From contig NZ_CH724148.1 of NCBI RefSeq assembly GCF_000153225.1, positions 934,640-998,639 on the forward strand: 64,000 nucleotides of DNA, read 5' to 3'. Within the stretch, counting starts at the first letter, position 1. Every line of letters begins with the position of its first letter. A program made the position numbers and the translations under genes. Positions 1 through 9,295 of the stretch are shown piece by piece. Below the pieces are notes generated by a model, which saw nothing but the letters and a program-made list of their open reading frames with translations, had not been told where the DNA came from and searched no databases. Origin of the DNA: Polaribacter irgensii 23-P (GTDB taxonomy: Bacteria > Bacteroidota > Bacteroidia > Flavobacteriales > Flavobacteriaceae).

Positions 1-201
1 GGTACCAGCATTGCAAAGACCATTTATAATAAATTAGTACATATTTCAGATCCTGTTTTTTCATCTTCTGTAACCTATGTAATTCCATTAGTGGCTGTGT
101 TTTGGGGAGTTCTAGATGGTGAAAAACTAAGTCTGCTTCAAATAATTGGAGGTCTTATTATTCTCCTTGGTGTTTACTTGGTGAATAAGAAAAAGAAGTA
201 A
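1..201 (+). CDS. EamA/DMT-type transporter, C-terminal fragment
   Basis: Reading frame 1 is open from the first base to a TAA at 199-201, giving the last 66 residues of a protein whose start lies outside the window. The fragment is hydrophobic. A segment containing VIPLVAVFWGVLDGE is followed by a helix (IIGGLIILLGVYLV) and a lysine-rich cytoplasmic tail (NKKKK). This is the pattern of the last two membrane segments of a 10-TM EamA (drug/metabolite transporter superfamily) permease. The substrate cannot be read from the fragment. The next gene is on the other strand, so this one ends its transcription unit. Confidence 0.75.
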   Translation, partial: GTSIAKTIYNKLVHISDPVFSSSVTYVIPLVAVFWGVLDGEKLSLLQIIGGLIILLGVYLVNKKKK

Positions 202-375
202 AAGCAATGACCTATTTTTCGTGCTTCGTTTTCAGTAGTTCGGGGAATCTTCAACCGTTAAAACATACCCTATGGTGTATCGTTCCGATCGAGTTTTTTA
301 CATGAATGAAACAGCGCGTCTAGTAGAGCATTCGTAAGCCGTGGTATTCTTATTCAAATTTATTGCAACAAAAAA

Positions 376-404
376 AAGGGTCAAAACGTACTGTCTTGAC
401 CCTT
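376..404 (-). terminator. Rho-independent terminator of the M16 peptidase operon
   Basis: AAGGGTCAA (376-384) pairs perfectly with TTGACCCTT (396-404) around an 11-nt loop. Read on the minus strand, the hairpin is followed by a run of T (the A-run at 371-377). It lies 28 bases past the stop of the minus-strand peptidase gene ending at 432. Confidence 0.8.
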
Positions 405-431
405 GACTTTAAAAAAGTATTTTTATTTTAA

Positions 432-2480
432 TTATTCAAAATCTGCATCAGAAACTCCTTCATTCACTTTAATTTCTTTGACAACGAAATCTAAGTTCAT
501 CGGACCTGATTTTATACCGATGGAGTAAGGAAACTTAACCCCATCGACTTCTTTATAATTTGAGAATACAGTGGGTATTTTTACTTCTTGGCCGTCTGGT
601 GTTTTTTCGGTTTTCACTTCTTTCACTTTTAGCCCAGAAGTCATGTCATAATACACCTCGGTATCATTAAATTTTAAAACAATAGCATTCTTTCCTTCTA
701 GAGGTTCAATTCGGAGCAATTCTCCAGAGCTGTATTCTAGGTCATTGAAAATCGCATTTCCCGATTTTGCTTCGTTCACCTGCGCTTCAGTCATGTCTTT
801 CTTCTGACCTCTTGCATTGGTGTATCCTATAGATCCATTAAAAACAGTTTTTTGCATACTATTACCCATCACAGAAATCTCTTGCGAAGTTTTGTTCGGC
901 GCAGCAGCTTTCATGGTCATTACTAAAGGAGTCCCTTGAATGGTAGCATTTGCTGTCATGATGGTAGTTTTAACTGCCATCACCTTATCCTTACCTCCAA
1001 TAGCAGCGATGTATTTATCAACAATAGAGGATGCCGTCATTCCCTCTGGAATTGGCAATGTCATTGCTGGCTTTTGCGTTGGGTTTCCTTCTACATCAAA
1101 ATAATTAATTACATAATCTGTTTTCTCTAGATTGGCAAGTACATCAATTCCTTTTCCAGTAATAATAATTCGAGCTTTATCGCTTGTAAAATAAGTAATA
1201 GCAGCATTTTGAACTTCTTCTAAGGTGACTGCTTTAATCTTTTGGATGTAGCTTTCGTAAAAGTTTGCTGGTAAATTATACCGTTCAATATTCAAAGCAA
1301 AATTAGCAACGGTTCTCGGCTTTTGAACATCCATTACAAAACTACCAATATAAGATTCTTTGGCGTTTTCAAGTTCCTCTGCACTTACTGTTTGGTACCT
1401 AATTTTATTAATTTCTTTTTGTAATTCTACAACAGAACTATCTGTTACCATATTTCGAACGCTAGCACTTGCTCTAAAGGTTCCTACATATTTACTTTGG
1501 CTAAGACTAGAGTAAGACCCATAAGTATATCCTTTGTCTTCTCTAAGATTCATAAACAAACGTGCTGTTCCACCGCCACCTAAAATTTTATTAGCTAACA
1601 AAGCAGCATAATAATCGGCATCTCCTAAAGTTATGTCTACTGTATTGATAATTGCAATTTCAGACTGCACAGCATTATCCATATTTATAAAGTCAATTTC
1701 TGCAGTTGCGATCGTTGTAATCTCAGGCATGGTATACGAAGGAATTTCTCCAGCTTTCCAATCTGCAAACAAGCTTTTTACAAGTTTTTTTGTTTCTTTA
1801 ATATCGATGTCTCCTTCGACTACTAAAATTGCGTTGTTCGGTTTTAAGTAAGTATTGTAATTATTTTCTACATCAGCTAAGGTGATTTTTTTCACACTCT
1901 CTTTTGAAGTAAATTCGCCAAAAGGGTGATTTCTACCATAGGTTAAAACATTTTCTACTCTTCTTGCAACACTGGTAACACTCTTTTCGTTAGATTTTAA
2001 TCCATCCAAAGAAAGTTGCACCTCTTTGTCAAATTCTTCTTGGGTAAATGTTGCATTTTTGATTCCGTCTGCCATAAGACTAAGAATTTCAGGAAAATAT
2101 TTTTCTAAAGAAGAAGCAAAACCTCCAGCGCTATAGAAACTGATATTTGCTCCTAAAAAATCAACTTTTTCATTGAATTCGTCTTTGGTTATGTTCGCGG
2201 TACCGCGTCCTAGTAGACTTCCCATCATACCTGAAACTCCTGCAATTTCACCTTCAAAATAAGGAGTATTGTCAATGGACAAGTTTGCGGAAACTCTTGG
2301 TAATTTGTGGTTTTCTACCAAAATTACTTTTAAGCCATTAGACATGTTGAACTTTACAGGCACTCCTAGTTTTATAACTGGATCTGGACCTGCCTTTGGT
2401 ATTGTACTTCTATCGATCTGTGCATTTGAACTAATTGTTGCTACAAAAAGTACAATGAATGCTAAAATTTTTGTTTTCAT
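432..2480 (-). CDS. M16 family peptidase, non-zinc subunit
   Basis: A 682-residue exported protein with a signal peptide (ILAFIVLFVATISSNA) and M16 (pitrilysin/MPP-like) domains over about residues 35-460. The place where active M16 enzymes carry the zinc motif HxxEH reads GMMGSLLG here, so it cannot bind the catalytic zinc. The arginine-tyrosine region typical of the partner subunit is present (LREDKGYTYG). Residues from about 485 form an extra beta-rich domain resembling outer-membrane LolA-type or DUF4292 folds (inference). It lies 44 bases after the HxxEH-bearing peptidase gene on the same strand, so the two probably form a heterodimeric periplasmic protease like the mitochondrial processing peptidase. 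A hairpin terminator follows. Confidence 0.9.
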   Translation of the reverse strand: MKTKILAFIVLFVATISSNAQIDRSTIPKAGPDPVIKLGVPVKFNMSNGLKVILVENHKLPRVSANLSIDNTPYFEGEIAGVSGMMGSLLGRGTANITKDEFNEKVDFLGANISFYSAGGFASSLEKYFPEILSLMADGIKNATFTQEEFDKEVQLSLDGLKSNEKSVTSVARRVENVLTYGRNHPFGEFTSKESVKKITLADVENNYNTYLKPNNAILVVEGDIDIKETKKLVKSLFADWKAGEIPSYTMPEITTIATAEIDFINMDNAVQSEIAIINTVDITLGDADYYAALLANKILGGGGTARLFMNLREDKGYTYGSYSSLSQSKYVGTFRASASVRNMVTDSSVVELQKEINKIRYQTVSAEELENAKESYIGSFVMDVQKPRTVANFALNIERYNLPANFYESYIQKIKAVTLEEVQNAAITYFTSDKARIIITGKGIDVLANLEKTDYVINYFDVEGNPTQKPAMTLPIPEGMTASSIVDKYIAAIGGKDKVMAVKTTIMTANATIQGTPLVMTMKAAAPNKTSQEISVMGNSMQKTVFNGSIGYTNARGQKKDMTEAQVNEAKSGNAIFNDLEYSSGELLRIEPLEGKNAIVLKFNDTEVYYDMTSGLKVKEVKTEKTPDGQEVKIPTVFSNYKEVDGVKFPYSIGIKSGPMNLDFVVKEIKVNEGVSDADFE

Positions 2481-2524
2481 AATTTGTATCTTATTTTAAA
2501 AAATCCTTCAACGGTTTAATTATA

Positions 2525-3838
2525 TTATTTTTTTTCAGGTAAATATTCTAAGATCAATCGCTGATTAGGATTTAGATATTTTTTTGCTACCGCTTGAATT
2601 TCTTCTCTTGTGATAGATCTGTAGATGTCAATTTCTGAATTAATTAAATTTGTATCGCCATATAGCACATGGTAACGCGCTAAAGAATTTGCAACACCTT
2701 CTACACTTGAATTGGAGTTGACATAATTATTTTCAAACTGATTCTGTAATTTTTGATAAGACCGCTCAGAAATTAATTCTGTTTGCATGATTCCAATCTC
2801 TTCGTCAATTTCTTTGATCAGGTCGTCTAGTTTTGTTTCTCCTTGAGGTAGGCCGTATAAAATATACGTTCCGTAGTCTTCCTGGCTTGCGTTGATTGCA
2901 CCTGCCTGAATTGCCATTTTTTTAGTATCGACTAGTTTTTTATAAAGTACAGAACTTTTACCTGTACTTAAATAAGAGGAAATCATATCTAAAACACGGG
3001 AGTCCTTTGTTTTCATTGAAGGAGTTCTGTAGGCAGCCATGATTGCTGGAATTTGAATGTTTGGATCATATCCTTTGGCATTCATTGTTTCGGTAATAGG
3101 CTCTTCTTGAGGAAAACTCTTTTCGATTTCAGCACCTCTTGGGATCGGACCAAAATAGTCTTCAATCATTATTTTTGCAGAAGCAATGTCAATGTCGCCC
3201 GCAACTACAAGTGTTGCATTATTTGGGACGTAGAATTTTTTGTTAAAAGCAAGAAACTCTTCTAAAGTAGCGGCATCTAAATCTGCCATTTTACCAATAG
3301 TAGTTCCTTTGTATGGGTGTTTTTTAAAGATGTTTTCTTTTACAAACTCTAAAAAACGAGAATAAGGCTGGTTGTCTACACGCAATCTTTTTTCTTCTTT
3401 GACAACTTCATTTTGTGTATCCACACCATCTTGTCCAATAATCGGGTGCAACAAACGCTCAGATTCCATCCAGAGGCCTAGTTCTAGTTTATTCGACGGA
3501 AATATTTCATAATAGTAGGTTCTATCATCTGTAGTATTGGCGTTATTTTTTCCACCGTTCGATGAAACCAATTTGAACCATTCGCCTTTTCCAATGTTTT
3601 TTGTGCCCTCAAACAATAAATGTTCAAAGAAATGTGCCATTCCTGTTCTTCCTGGTTGTTCATCTTTTGCACCTACATGGTACATTACAGAGGTTACCAC
3701 TACCGGGGCAGCCGTATCTTTGTGTAAAATAACGTGCATGCCGTTGTCTAAATCATACTCTTGAAAATCAACTTTTTGGGCATTAGAATAAAATGCAACA
3801 AATAGTGCTGAAGCAAGTGTTAAAATACTTTTTTTCAT
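2525..3838 (-). CDS. M16 family zinc metallopeptidase, catalytic subunit
   Basis: A 437-residue exported protease with an N-terminal signal peptide ending near SNAQ. The inverted zinc motif HFFEH is at residues 69-73 and the third zinc ligand is expected in the acidic helix NEVVKEEKR around residues 143-151, as in pitrilysin-type enzymes. Two M16 halves are visible, the second with LPQGETKLDDLI near its end. It is the first gene of a two-gene minus-strand operon with the zinc-less M16 protein at 432-2480. Likely substrates are peptides or misfolded proteins in the periplasm; the natural substrate is unknown. Confidence 0.93.
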   Translation of the reverse strand: MKKSILTLASALFVAFYSNAQKVDFQEYDLDNGMHVILHKDTAAPVVVTSVMYHVGAKDEQPGRTGMAHFFEHLLFEGTKNIGKGEWFKLVSSNGGKNNANTTDDRTYYYEIFPSNKLELGLWMESERLLHPIIGQDGVDTQNEVVKEEKRLRVDNQPYSRFLEFVKENIFKKHPYKGTTIGKMADLDAATLEEFLAFNKKFYVPNNATLVVAGDIDIASAKIMIEDYFGPIPRGAEIEKSFPQEEPITETMNAKGYDPNIQIPAIMAAYRTPSMKTKDSRVLDMISSYLSTGKSSVLYKKLVDTKKMAIQAGAINASQEDYGTYILYGLPQGETKLDDLIKEIDEEIGIMQTELISERSYQKLQNQFENNYVNSNSSVEGVANSLARYHVLYGDTNLINSEIDIYRSITREEIQAVAKKYLNPNQRLILEYLPEKK

Positions 3839-4009
3839 TTTTTCATTTTTTTAATTAATATTCAATTTTTTATTTGACGCTTTAGAATAGAATTTGTTAC
3901 AAGGTTTAACAAAAAGGGTCAAACCAAAAATAGTGAGAATCTAATGAAAGTAATAATAGAAAGCCTTTTTTTTAATAGGAGTCTTGTTTACTTGTTTTTG
4001 TTGACCGTG

Positions 4010-4039
4010 TTGTGGCTTTCTAAAAAAGATGTATATTTG
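4010..4039 (+). promoter_or_regulatory. Bacteroidota-type promoter of rplU-rpmA
   Basis: TTG at 4010-4012 is followed after 19 bases by TATATTTG at 4032-4039, matching the Bacteroidota sigma-ABfr consensus (-33 TTG, -7 TAnnTTTG). It leaves a leader of about 50 bases before the rplU start. Confidence 0.75.
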
Positions 4040-4098
4040 CATTCTCATTTTCAGTAGAGAAAATGGTATAACTAGTAATAATAAGCAAAACAAATAGT

Positions 4099-4599
4099 AT
4101 GTACGCAATCGTAGAGATAGCAGGGCAGCAGTTTAAAGTTGCAAAAGACCAAAAAGTATACGTTCATCGTTTACCAGGAGAGGCAGGATCAAAAGTTACT
4201 TTTGATAATGTTTTCTTATTGGATGACAATGGAAATGTGTCTGTTGGCGCCCCAGCTATAGAAGGAGCATCAGTATCAGCTCAAATTTTAAGTCATCTGA
4301 AAGGAAACAAGGTAATTGTTTTCAAAAAGAAAAGAAGAAAAGGGTACATTAAGAAAAATGGTCATAGGCAAGCTCTAACAGAGATTCTAATCGAATCTAT
4401 TGCAGCTTCAGGCTCTAAAAAAACGGCTTCGAAAGCAGTAGCTTCAGAAAAAGTAGAAGTGAAGGTGGCAGCACCAGCAGCATCTAGCGATTTTAGTGCA
4501 ATGACTGTATCTGAGTTAAAAGCTTTAGCTAAAGAACAAGGTATCGCGGGATATACTTCTTTAAAGAAAGCCGAGTTAATAGACGCTTTAACTAAATAA
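4099..4599 (+). CDS. rplU: 50S ribosomal protein bL21 with C-terminal extension
   Basis: The first ~103 residues are a complete bL21 ([14 protein letters not shown] at the start, the basic stretch [16 protein letters not shown] near residues 76-91, typical family length about 103). It binds 23S rRNA in the large subunit. A linker rich in Lys, Ala and Ser (about 104-132) then leads to a helical module at 134-166 ([14 protein letters not shown] ... [10 protein letters not shown]) resembling the Rho N-terminal/SAP helix-extended-helix fold, which binds nucleic acid in other proteins. Total length is 166. rpmA follows after 29 bases, the conserved rplU-rpmA pair. Confidence 0.97.
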   Translation: MYAIVEIAGQQFKVAKDQKVYVHRLPGEAGSKVTFDNVFLLDDNGNVSVGAPAIEGASVSAQILSHLKGNKVIVFKKKRRKGYIKKNGHRQALTEILIESIAASGSKKTASKAVASEKVEVKVAAPAASSDFSAMTVSELKALAKEQGIAGYTSLKKAELIDALTK

Positions 4600-4628
4600 G
4601 AATTTACAAATTTTAAAACCATAACATC

Positions 4629-4889
4629 ATGGCACATAAAAAAGGAGTAGGAAGTTCGAAGAATGGTAGAGAATCAGAATCGAAACGACTAGGAGTAAAA
4701 ATATTTGGAGGACAAGCTGCAATTGCAGGGAATATCATTGTTCGTCAAAGAGGTACAACACACAACCCAGGAGAAAACGTTTACATGGGTAAAGATCACA
4801 CTTTACATGCAAGAGTTGATGGATTAGTTGAGTTTAGAAAGAAAAAAGACAACAGGTCTTATGTTTCTATCACCCCTTTTGAAGCTTAG
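4629..4889 (+). CDS. rpmA: 50S ribosomal protein bL27
   Basis: An 86-residue protein beginning [22 protein letters not shown] with the family's [10 protein letters not shown] and [12 protein letters not shown] motifs. Its N-terminus reaches the peptidyl-transferase centre in known ribosomes. No cleavable Firmicutes-type N-terminal extension is present. Second gene of the rplU operon, closed by the hairpin terminator at 4913-4946. Confidence 0.98.
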   Translation: MAHKKGVGSSKNGRESESKRLGVKIFGGQAAIAGNIIVRQRGTTHNPGENVYMGKDHTLHARVDGLVEFRKKKDNRSYVSITPFEA

Positions 4890-4912
4890 TAATTTAAGTT
4901 TTATAAAATATT

Positions 4913-4946
4913 AAAAAGCACTAACATTTATTTGTCAGTGCTTTTT
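4913..4946 (+). terminator. Rho-independent terminator after rpmA
   Basis: AAAAAGCACT (4913-4922) pairs with AGTGCTTTTT (4937-4946), followed by further T residues. It lies 23 bases after the rpmA stop. Confidence 0.85.
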
Positions 4947-4982
4947 TTCGTTTAGAACTTTCCGTTTTGTACTTTTACTCGT

Positions 4983-6230
4983 ATGAAAATTGTCTATAAT
5001 TTCGTGGTTTTTTTAGCAGCAACCACTTTGCCCCTAATAGCTTTGTTCAGTAAAAAAATTAAATTTTTTGTTGCGGGAAGAAGGGAGACTTTTACTAAAA
5101 TAGCAGTACTTAAAAACCAAAAAACAATTTGGTTTCATGCTGCTTCTTTAGGTGAGTTTGAGCAGGCAAGACCGATTATCGAGGAATTAAAACACCACTA
5201 CAAAAAACATAAAATTTTAGTTACTTTTTTCTCCCCTTCTGGTTATGAAGTGAGGAAGAATTATCCATTGGCAGACGTGGTTTGCTATCTTCCTTTAGAT
5301 GCGCGTAATAATGCGAGAAAATTTATTAAAGAAGTGAATCCCGACTTGGCTGTGTTTATAAAATACGAGTTTTGGCCAAACCTTTTAAAAGAGCTTAAAA
5401 AGAAAGAAATTAAAACCATTTTGGTTTCCGGTATTTTGCGAAAAGAACATTTATTCTTTAAAAGTTATGGTGCTTTTATGAGGAAGTCTTTAACGGCCTT
5501 TGATCACTTCTTTGTCCAAGACAGTACTTCTAAAACGCTGTTAAAGTCTATTGGATTTAAAAATGTAACCGTCGCTGGAGATACGCGATTTGATCGCGTG
5601 TCTGAGATTTTAAAACAAGACAATTTTTTGGATTTCATTCAGGAGTTTAAAGATAATAGGTATACAACTGTCGCTGGAAGCACTTGGAAAGAGGACGAGG
5701 CATTCTTTATACACTACATCAATTCCCAAGCAACAGCAGCAGAAAAATTTATCATAGCACCTCACAATATTAAAAGTGACGGCATTGCAGACTTGCGTGC
5801 TCAGATTGATACAAAGACAATTTTATATTCAGAATTTAAGCAGGCTCAATTTGTGGGTGACTTGAAGAGTTACCAAGTTTTTATTATAGATACAATTGGT
5901 CTTTTAACCAAAATTTATGCTGCTGCAGATGTGGCATATGTTGGTGGAGCTCTAAAAACCGGATTGCACAACATTCTAGAGCCCGCAACTTTTGGGATTC
6001 CTGTAGTTATTGGGCATACATTTGACAAATTCAAAGAAGCAGTGGATTTAGTAAAAATAGGAGGTTGTATTTCTGTAAAAAATCAAGATGAATTTACGGA
6101 GAGCTTTCTTCATTTAAGAGAAGATATCCATTTTAGAAATCAAACAGGAGTCATCAATAAGAGATATATCGAAGCCCATCTCGGAGCGACAAAATTAGTA
6201 ATGAACTATATAAGAACGGTTGTAAACTAA
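4983..6230 (+). CDS. waaA: 3-deoxy-D-manno-octulosonic acid (Kdo) transferase
   Basis: A 415-residue GT-B glycosyltransferase that transfers Kdo from CMP-Kdo to lipid A precursor at the inner membrane. An N-terminal membrane anchor (VVFLAATTLPLIALF) is followed by the KdtA signature FHAASLGEFEQARPII around residues 51-66. The C-terminal half has YVGGALKTGLHNILEPATFG, the nucleotide-sugar-binding region of the family. Length matches KdtA proteins (about 410-425). It is monocistronic or runs into moaA 42 bases downstream. Confidence 0.95.
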   Translation: MKIVYNFVVFLAATTLPLIALFSKKIKFFVAGRRETFTKIAVLKNQKTIWFHAASLGEFEQARPIIEELKHHYKKHKILVTFFSPSGYEVRKNYPLADVVCYLPLDARNNARKFIKEVNPDLAVFIKYEFWPNLLKELKKKEIKTILVSGILRKEHLFFKSYGAFMRKSLTAFDHFFVQDSTSKTLLKSIGFKNVTVAGDTRFDRVSEILKQDNFLDFIQEFKDNRYTTVAGSTWKEDEAFFIHYINSQATAAEKFIIAPHNIKSDGIADLRAQIDTKTILYSEFKQAQFVGDLKSYQVFIIDTIGLLTKIYAAADVAYVGGALKTGLHNILEPATFGIPVVIGHTFDKFKEAVDLVKIGGCISVKNQDEFTESFLHLREDIHFRNQTGVINKRYIEAHLGATKLVMNYIRTVVN

Positions 6231-6272
6231 GGACAGTTTAGAAATCGTAAAACCTTAAAATCACCCTACTGA

Positions 6273-7265
6273 ATGCATAAATTAAAAGATAATTTTGGGA
6301 GACAAATGGAATATGTCCGTTTAGCAGTTACAGATCGTTGTAACCTGCGTTGTCAATACTGTATGCCTGCACAAGGAATCGATATTGTACCAAGACAAGA
6401 GCTGTTAACTTTTAAAGAAATGTATCGTTTAATTCGTGTTTTAACCGAGCTGGGTGTTCAGAAAGTACGGTTAACTGGCGGGGAGCCTTTTGTGCGGAAA
6501 GATTTTGTTGGGTTCTTAGAAATGTTGTCTCATAATGATTTGCTAGAAGCCATCAATATTACAACAAACGGTGCTTTGATTTCTCAGCACATTGATCGGA
6601 TTGAAAAACTGGGAAAAGTAAAAGATATCAACTTGAGTATTGACAGTTTAAACAGAGAGAAATTTGCCAAAATTACGAGAAGAGATGCTTTTGCTGAAGT
6701 GTACAAAACATTGGAATTGCTTGAACAAAGTAGTTTAAATTTAAAATTAAATGTCGTCGTGCAATCTGGTATTAATACGGATGAGATCGTCGATTTCGTT
6801 CGATTTACGAAAGACAAAAAACTGGCTGTACGCTTTATAGAGGAAATGCCTTTTAACGGAAAAGGACAACGTAAAATGGAAGAAAATTGGACGTTTAACA
6901 AAATTTTAAACGAGATTAAAACCGAATTTGATGTCAAAGACATCATCTCAGAAAAATCTTCCACTTCAAGAAATTATGCAATTGACAACCATCTAGGAAC
7001 CGTTGGAATTATTCCGGCGTTTACAAGGACTATTTGCAACAATTGCAATCGCATTAGAATCACAAGCACAGGAACTTTTAAGAATTGTCTGTTTGATGAC
7101 GGTGTTTTTAATTTGCGTGATTTTATTAGAAAAGGCGCTTCTAACGACGATTTAAAAGAACTCTTTTTGTCTTTAGTAAAAGAGAAGCCAGAGAATGGTT
7201 TTATCGCAGAAGCAAACCGTCAAGATGGCGGTGCTTCTGAAAGTATGAGTACTATTGGAGGCTAA
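6273..7265 (+). CDS. moaA: GTP 3',8-cyclase (molybdenum cofactor step 1)
   Basis: A 330-residue radical SAM enzyme converting GTP to 3',8-cyclo-GTP in Moco synthesis. The SAM cluster motif C-x3-C-x2-C is at Cys23, Cys27 and Cys30 (CNLRCQYC), followed by LTGGEPFVRKD. The second 4Fe-4S site that binds GTP is visible as CNNCNRIRIT plus a cysteine 13 residues on (NCLFDDG). The essential double glycine ends the protein (TIGG). All catalytic features are intact. First gene of a Moco cluster shared with moeA, moaC and mobA-like genes. Confidence 0.98.
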   Translation: MHKLKDNFGRQMEYVRLAVTDRCNLRCQYCMPAQGIDIVPRQELLTFKEMYRLIRVLTELGVQKVRLTGGEPFVRKDFVGFLEMLSHNDLLEAINITTNGALISQHIDRIEKLGKVKDINLSIDSLNREKFAKITRRDAFAEVYKTLELLEQSSLNLKLNVVVQSGINTDEIVDFVRFTKDKKLAVRFIEEMPFNGKGQRKMEENWTFNKILNEIKTEFDVKDIISEKSSTSRNYAIDNHLGTVGIIPAFTRTICNNCNRIRITSTGTFKNCLFDDGVFNLRDFIRKGASNDDLKELFLSLVKEKPENGFIAEANRQDGGASESMSTIGG

Positions 7266-7360
7266 ATTTTATCTCAATTTTACCTCCCTCAGGAAACATT
7301 ATTTTCTTTTCAGCGCAGGACTATTTATTTTTAGAAAATTAAATAACAGAAGAATCAAAT

Positions 7361-7897
7361 ATGAAGGAAGGGTTTAAAATAGAATTTAGTTGGAAACAAA
7401 TAACTTTTCTTGTAATTTTTTCAACCGCTACCTATGGTTTAATTGTGTATTTAATGGGTTCTGATGAAAGTGTAAAGACCATCGCTTTTCAAGCTATAAT
7501 TTGGGGCGTTTTATTTAATCTGTTTTTTGTTCTATTATTTCCTTGGTTTATGAAAAAACTGCTTGGAAAACGTATTGATAATATAGTTCCAAAACTTCTT
7601 GAAAACGAAAAAGTAGAAGCGGAAATTCTTGCGAGTTTATTTCGAAAAGTAGAAGTAGTTGGAGGTAAAATATTTTTCACGAACCAAAGATTAATTTTTA
7701 AAACTCATTCTTTGAATTTTCAGAAAGGTCAAACGAACATTGAGTACATTCAAATTCAGAATATTGAAAAAAGAAAAACAATTAAAATTGTTGACAATGG
7801 AATAAAAATAACAACGAAAGAAGGGAAGCAGTATTCTTTTCTAGTAAATGACAGAGATGTTCAAATTCAAAAAATTAAAAATAAATTCGTTGAATGA
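7361..7897 (+). CDS. membrane protein with GRAM/PH-like domain
   Basis: 178 residues with two membrane helices (about 12-32 and 42-65) followed by a cytoplasmic beta-rich domain of about 100 residues (KIFFTNQRLIFKTHSL ... NIEYIQIQNIEKRK) that has the look of GRAM or bacterial PH-like folds. It overlaps the moeA start by four bases (ATGA), so it is translationally coupled to moeA although it is not a known Moco enzyme. Function unknown. Membrane-lipid or protein binding would fit the fold (inference). Confidence 0.8.
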   Translation: MKEGFKIEFSWKQITFLVIFSTATYGLIVYLMGSDESVKTIAFQAIIWGVLFNLFFVLLFPWFMKKLLGKRIDNIVPKLLENEKVEAEILASLFRKVEVVGGKIFFTNQRLIFKTHSLNFQKGQTNIEYIQIQNIEKRKTIKIVDNGIKITTKEGKQYSFLVNDRDVQIQKIKNKFVE

Positions 7898-9087
7898 TTT
7901 CAGTAGAAAAAGCTTTGCAAATAGTATTAAATTCAACCCAACGTTTCGGTGTTGAAGAGATTCCGTTTCTAAAATCTGTAGGCAGGGTTTTAAAAGAAGA
8001 GGTTCTTGCAGATAGAGATTTCCCACCATTTAACAGGGTTGCTATGGACGGAATTGCAATTGATTTTTTTCAATTTAAGAAGGGGCAAAGAGCATTCACG
8101 ATCGCAGGAATTCAAGCTGCAGGAAGTGTGCAAATTACGCTTCAAAATCCTCTAGGCTGCATGGAAGTTATGACGGGTGCCGTGCTTCCTAACAACACGA
8201 ATACAGTCATTAGATATGAAGATGTAATGCTTGAAAACGGAATAGCAACGATAACTATTGAGGCTATCGTGGAAGGGCAGAACGTGCATGCAAGATCAAA
8301 AGATGGGAGGTGTGGAGATTTATTAATACATAAAAACACAGTATTATCTGCAGCCGAAATTGGTGTTTTAGCAACGGTTGGAAAATCGTTTGTAAAAGTG
8401 GCTAAGCAACCCAAAGTAATGATTGTTTCTACTGGAGATGAATTGGTGGGGGTTGCTGAAATTCCGTTAGAGCATCAAATTAGACGGAGCAATGTGTTCA
8501 CCTTGGTTTCTTTGTTAGAGAGACTCCATATTTCGTCCAAAACCGCCCATATTACAGATGACAAATCAATTTTAAAGTCTAAAATAAAAAGCTATTTAAA
8601 AGCATATGATGTGTTGCTTTTTAGTGGTGCAGTGAGTAAAGGTAAATATGATTTTTTGCCAGAGGTTTTTGAAGAATTAGGTGTTGAAAAATTATTTCAC
8701 AAAGTCGCACAGAGGCCAGGAAAACCTTTTTTCTATGGACAGACGAATACGTGTAGCGTGTTCGGATTCCCTGGGAATCCCATTTCTACATTTGTAAACT
8801 GTTTGGTATATTTTTATCCTTGGTATCAAAAATCCGTAGGATTCGAAGTTGAGGAAGAAACGGCTGTTTTAGGAGAGGACGTGCATTTTAGACCAAATTT
8901 AACCTATTTTTTACAAGTAAAATTAGAAAATAAAAAGGGTCGTATTGTGGCTTCTCCAATTTCAGGAAATGGTTCCGGAGACTTGGCGAGTCTGGTAAAT
9001 ACAGATGCGTTTATTCAATTTCCAGACGATAAAAGCGAGTTGAAAAAAGGAGAAATTTTTAAGATAATTAGATACCGTAAATTTTAG
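7894..9087 (+). CDS. moeA: molybdopterin molybdenumtransferase MoeA
   Basis: A 397-residue MoeA that inserts molybdate into adenylated molybdopterin. The N-terminal motif around FPPFNRVAMDGIAI, the MPT-binding central domain with STGDEL and SGAVSKGKYDF, and FGFPGNPISTFV are all typical of the family and length is normal. The start is the ATG overlapping the TGA of the upstream membrane-protein gene. moaC and the mobA-like gene follow after an interval holding a nuclease remnant. Confidence 0.97.
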   Translation: MISVEKALQIVLNSTQRFGVEEIPFLKSVGRVLKEEVLADRDFPPFNRVAMDGIAIDFFQFKKGQRAFTIAGIQAAGSVQITLQNPLGCMEVMTGAVLPNNTNTVIRYEDVMLENGIATITIEAIVEGQNVHARSKDGRCGDLLIHKNTVLSAAEIGVLATVGKSFVKVAKQPKVMIVSTGDELVGVAEIPLEHQIRRSNVFTLVSLLERLHISSKTAHITDDKSILKSKIKSYLKAYDVLLFSGAVSKGKYDFLPEVFEELGVEKLFHKVAQRPGKPFFYGQTNTCSVFGFPGNPISTFVNCLVYFYPWYQKSVGFEVEEETAVLGEDVHFRPNLTYFLQVKLENKKGRIVASPISGNGSGDLASLVNTDAFIQFPDDKSELKKGEIFKIIRYRKF

Positions 9088-9295
9088 TTTAAGACTGCGT
9101 AAAGTTAAATTTTTTCAGATAGAAAATAACATATTATCGGTCGGAATCGTTTTAGATGAGTGCACTAAAAGAGCATCAATAAGTAGCTTTTTATCAGTTC
9201 GAGTGCATTTTGAGAAACGAAAAACTTGTATCGAGTACTGCGCAGCGAATACAGTGAAAATTTGCTAGGTTTATATTTCAAAATGTTTTGATTAA

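Noticed and set aside
7489..7680. Antisense ORFs inside moa, gld, RND and other genes
   Set aside because: They lie fully within convincing genes on the opposite strand or another frame and lack family motifs; treated as shadows.
9150..9290. Stretch with TTCGAGTGCATTTTGAG and GTATCGAGTACTGCG as an interspersed repeat
   Set aside because: It resembles intergenic sequence I recall from other flavobacteria, but no second copy occurs in this window, so it cannot be supported here.
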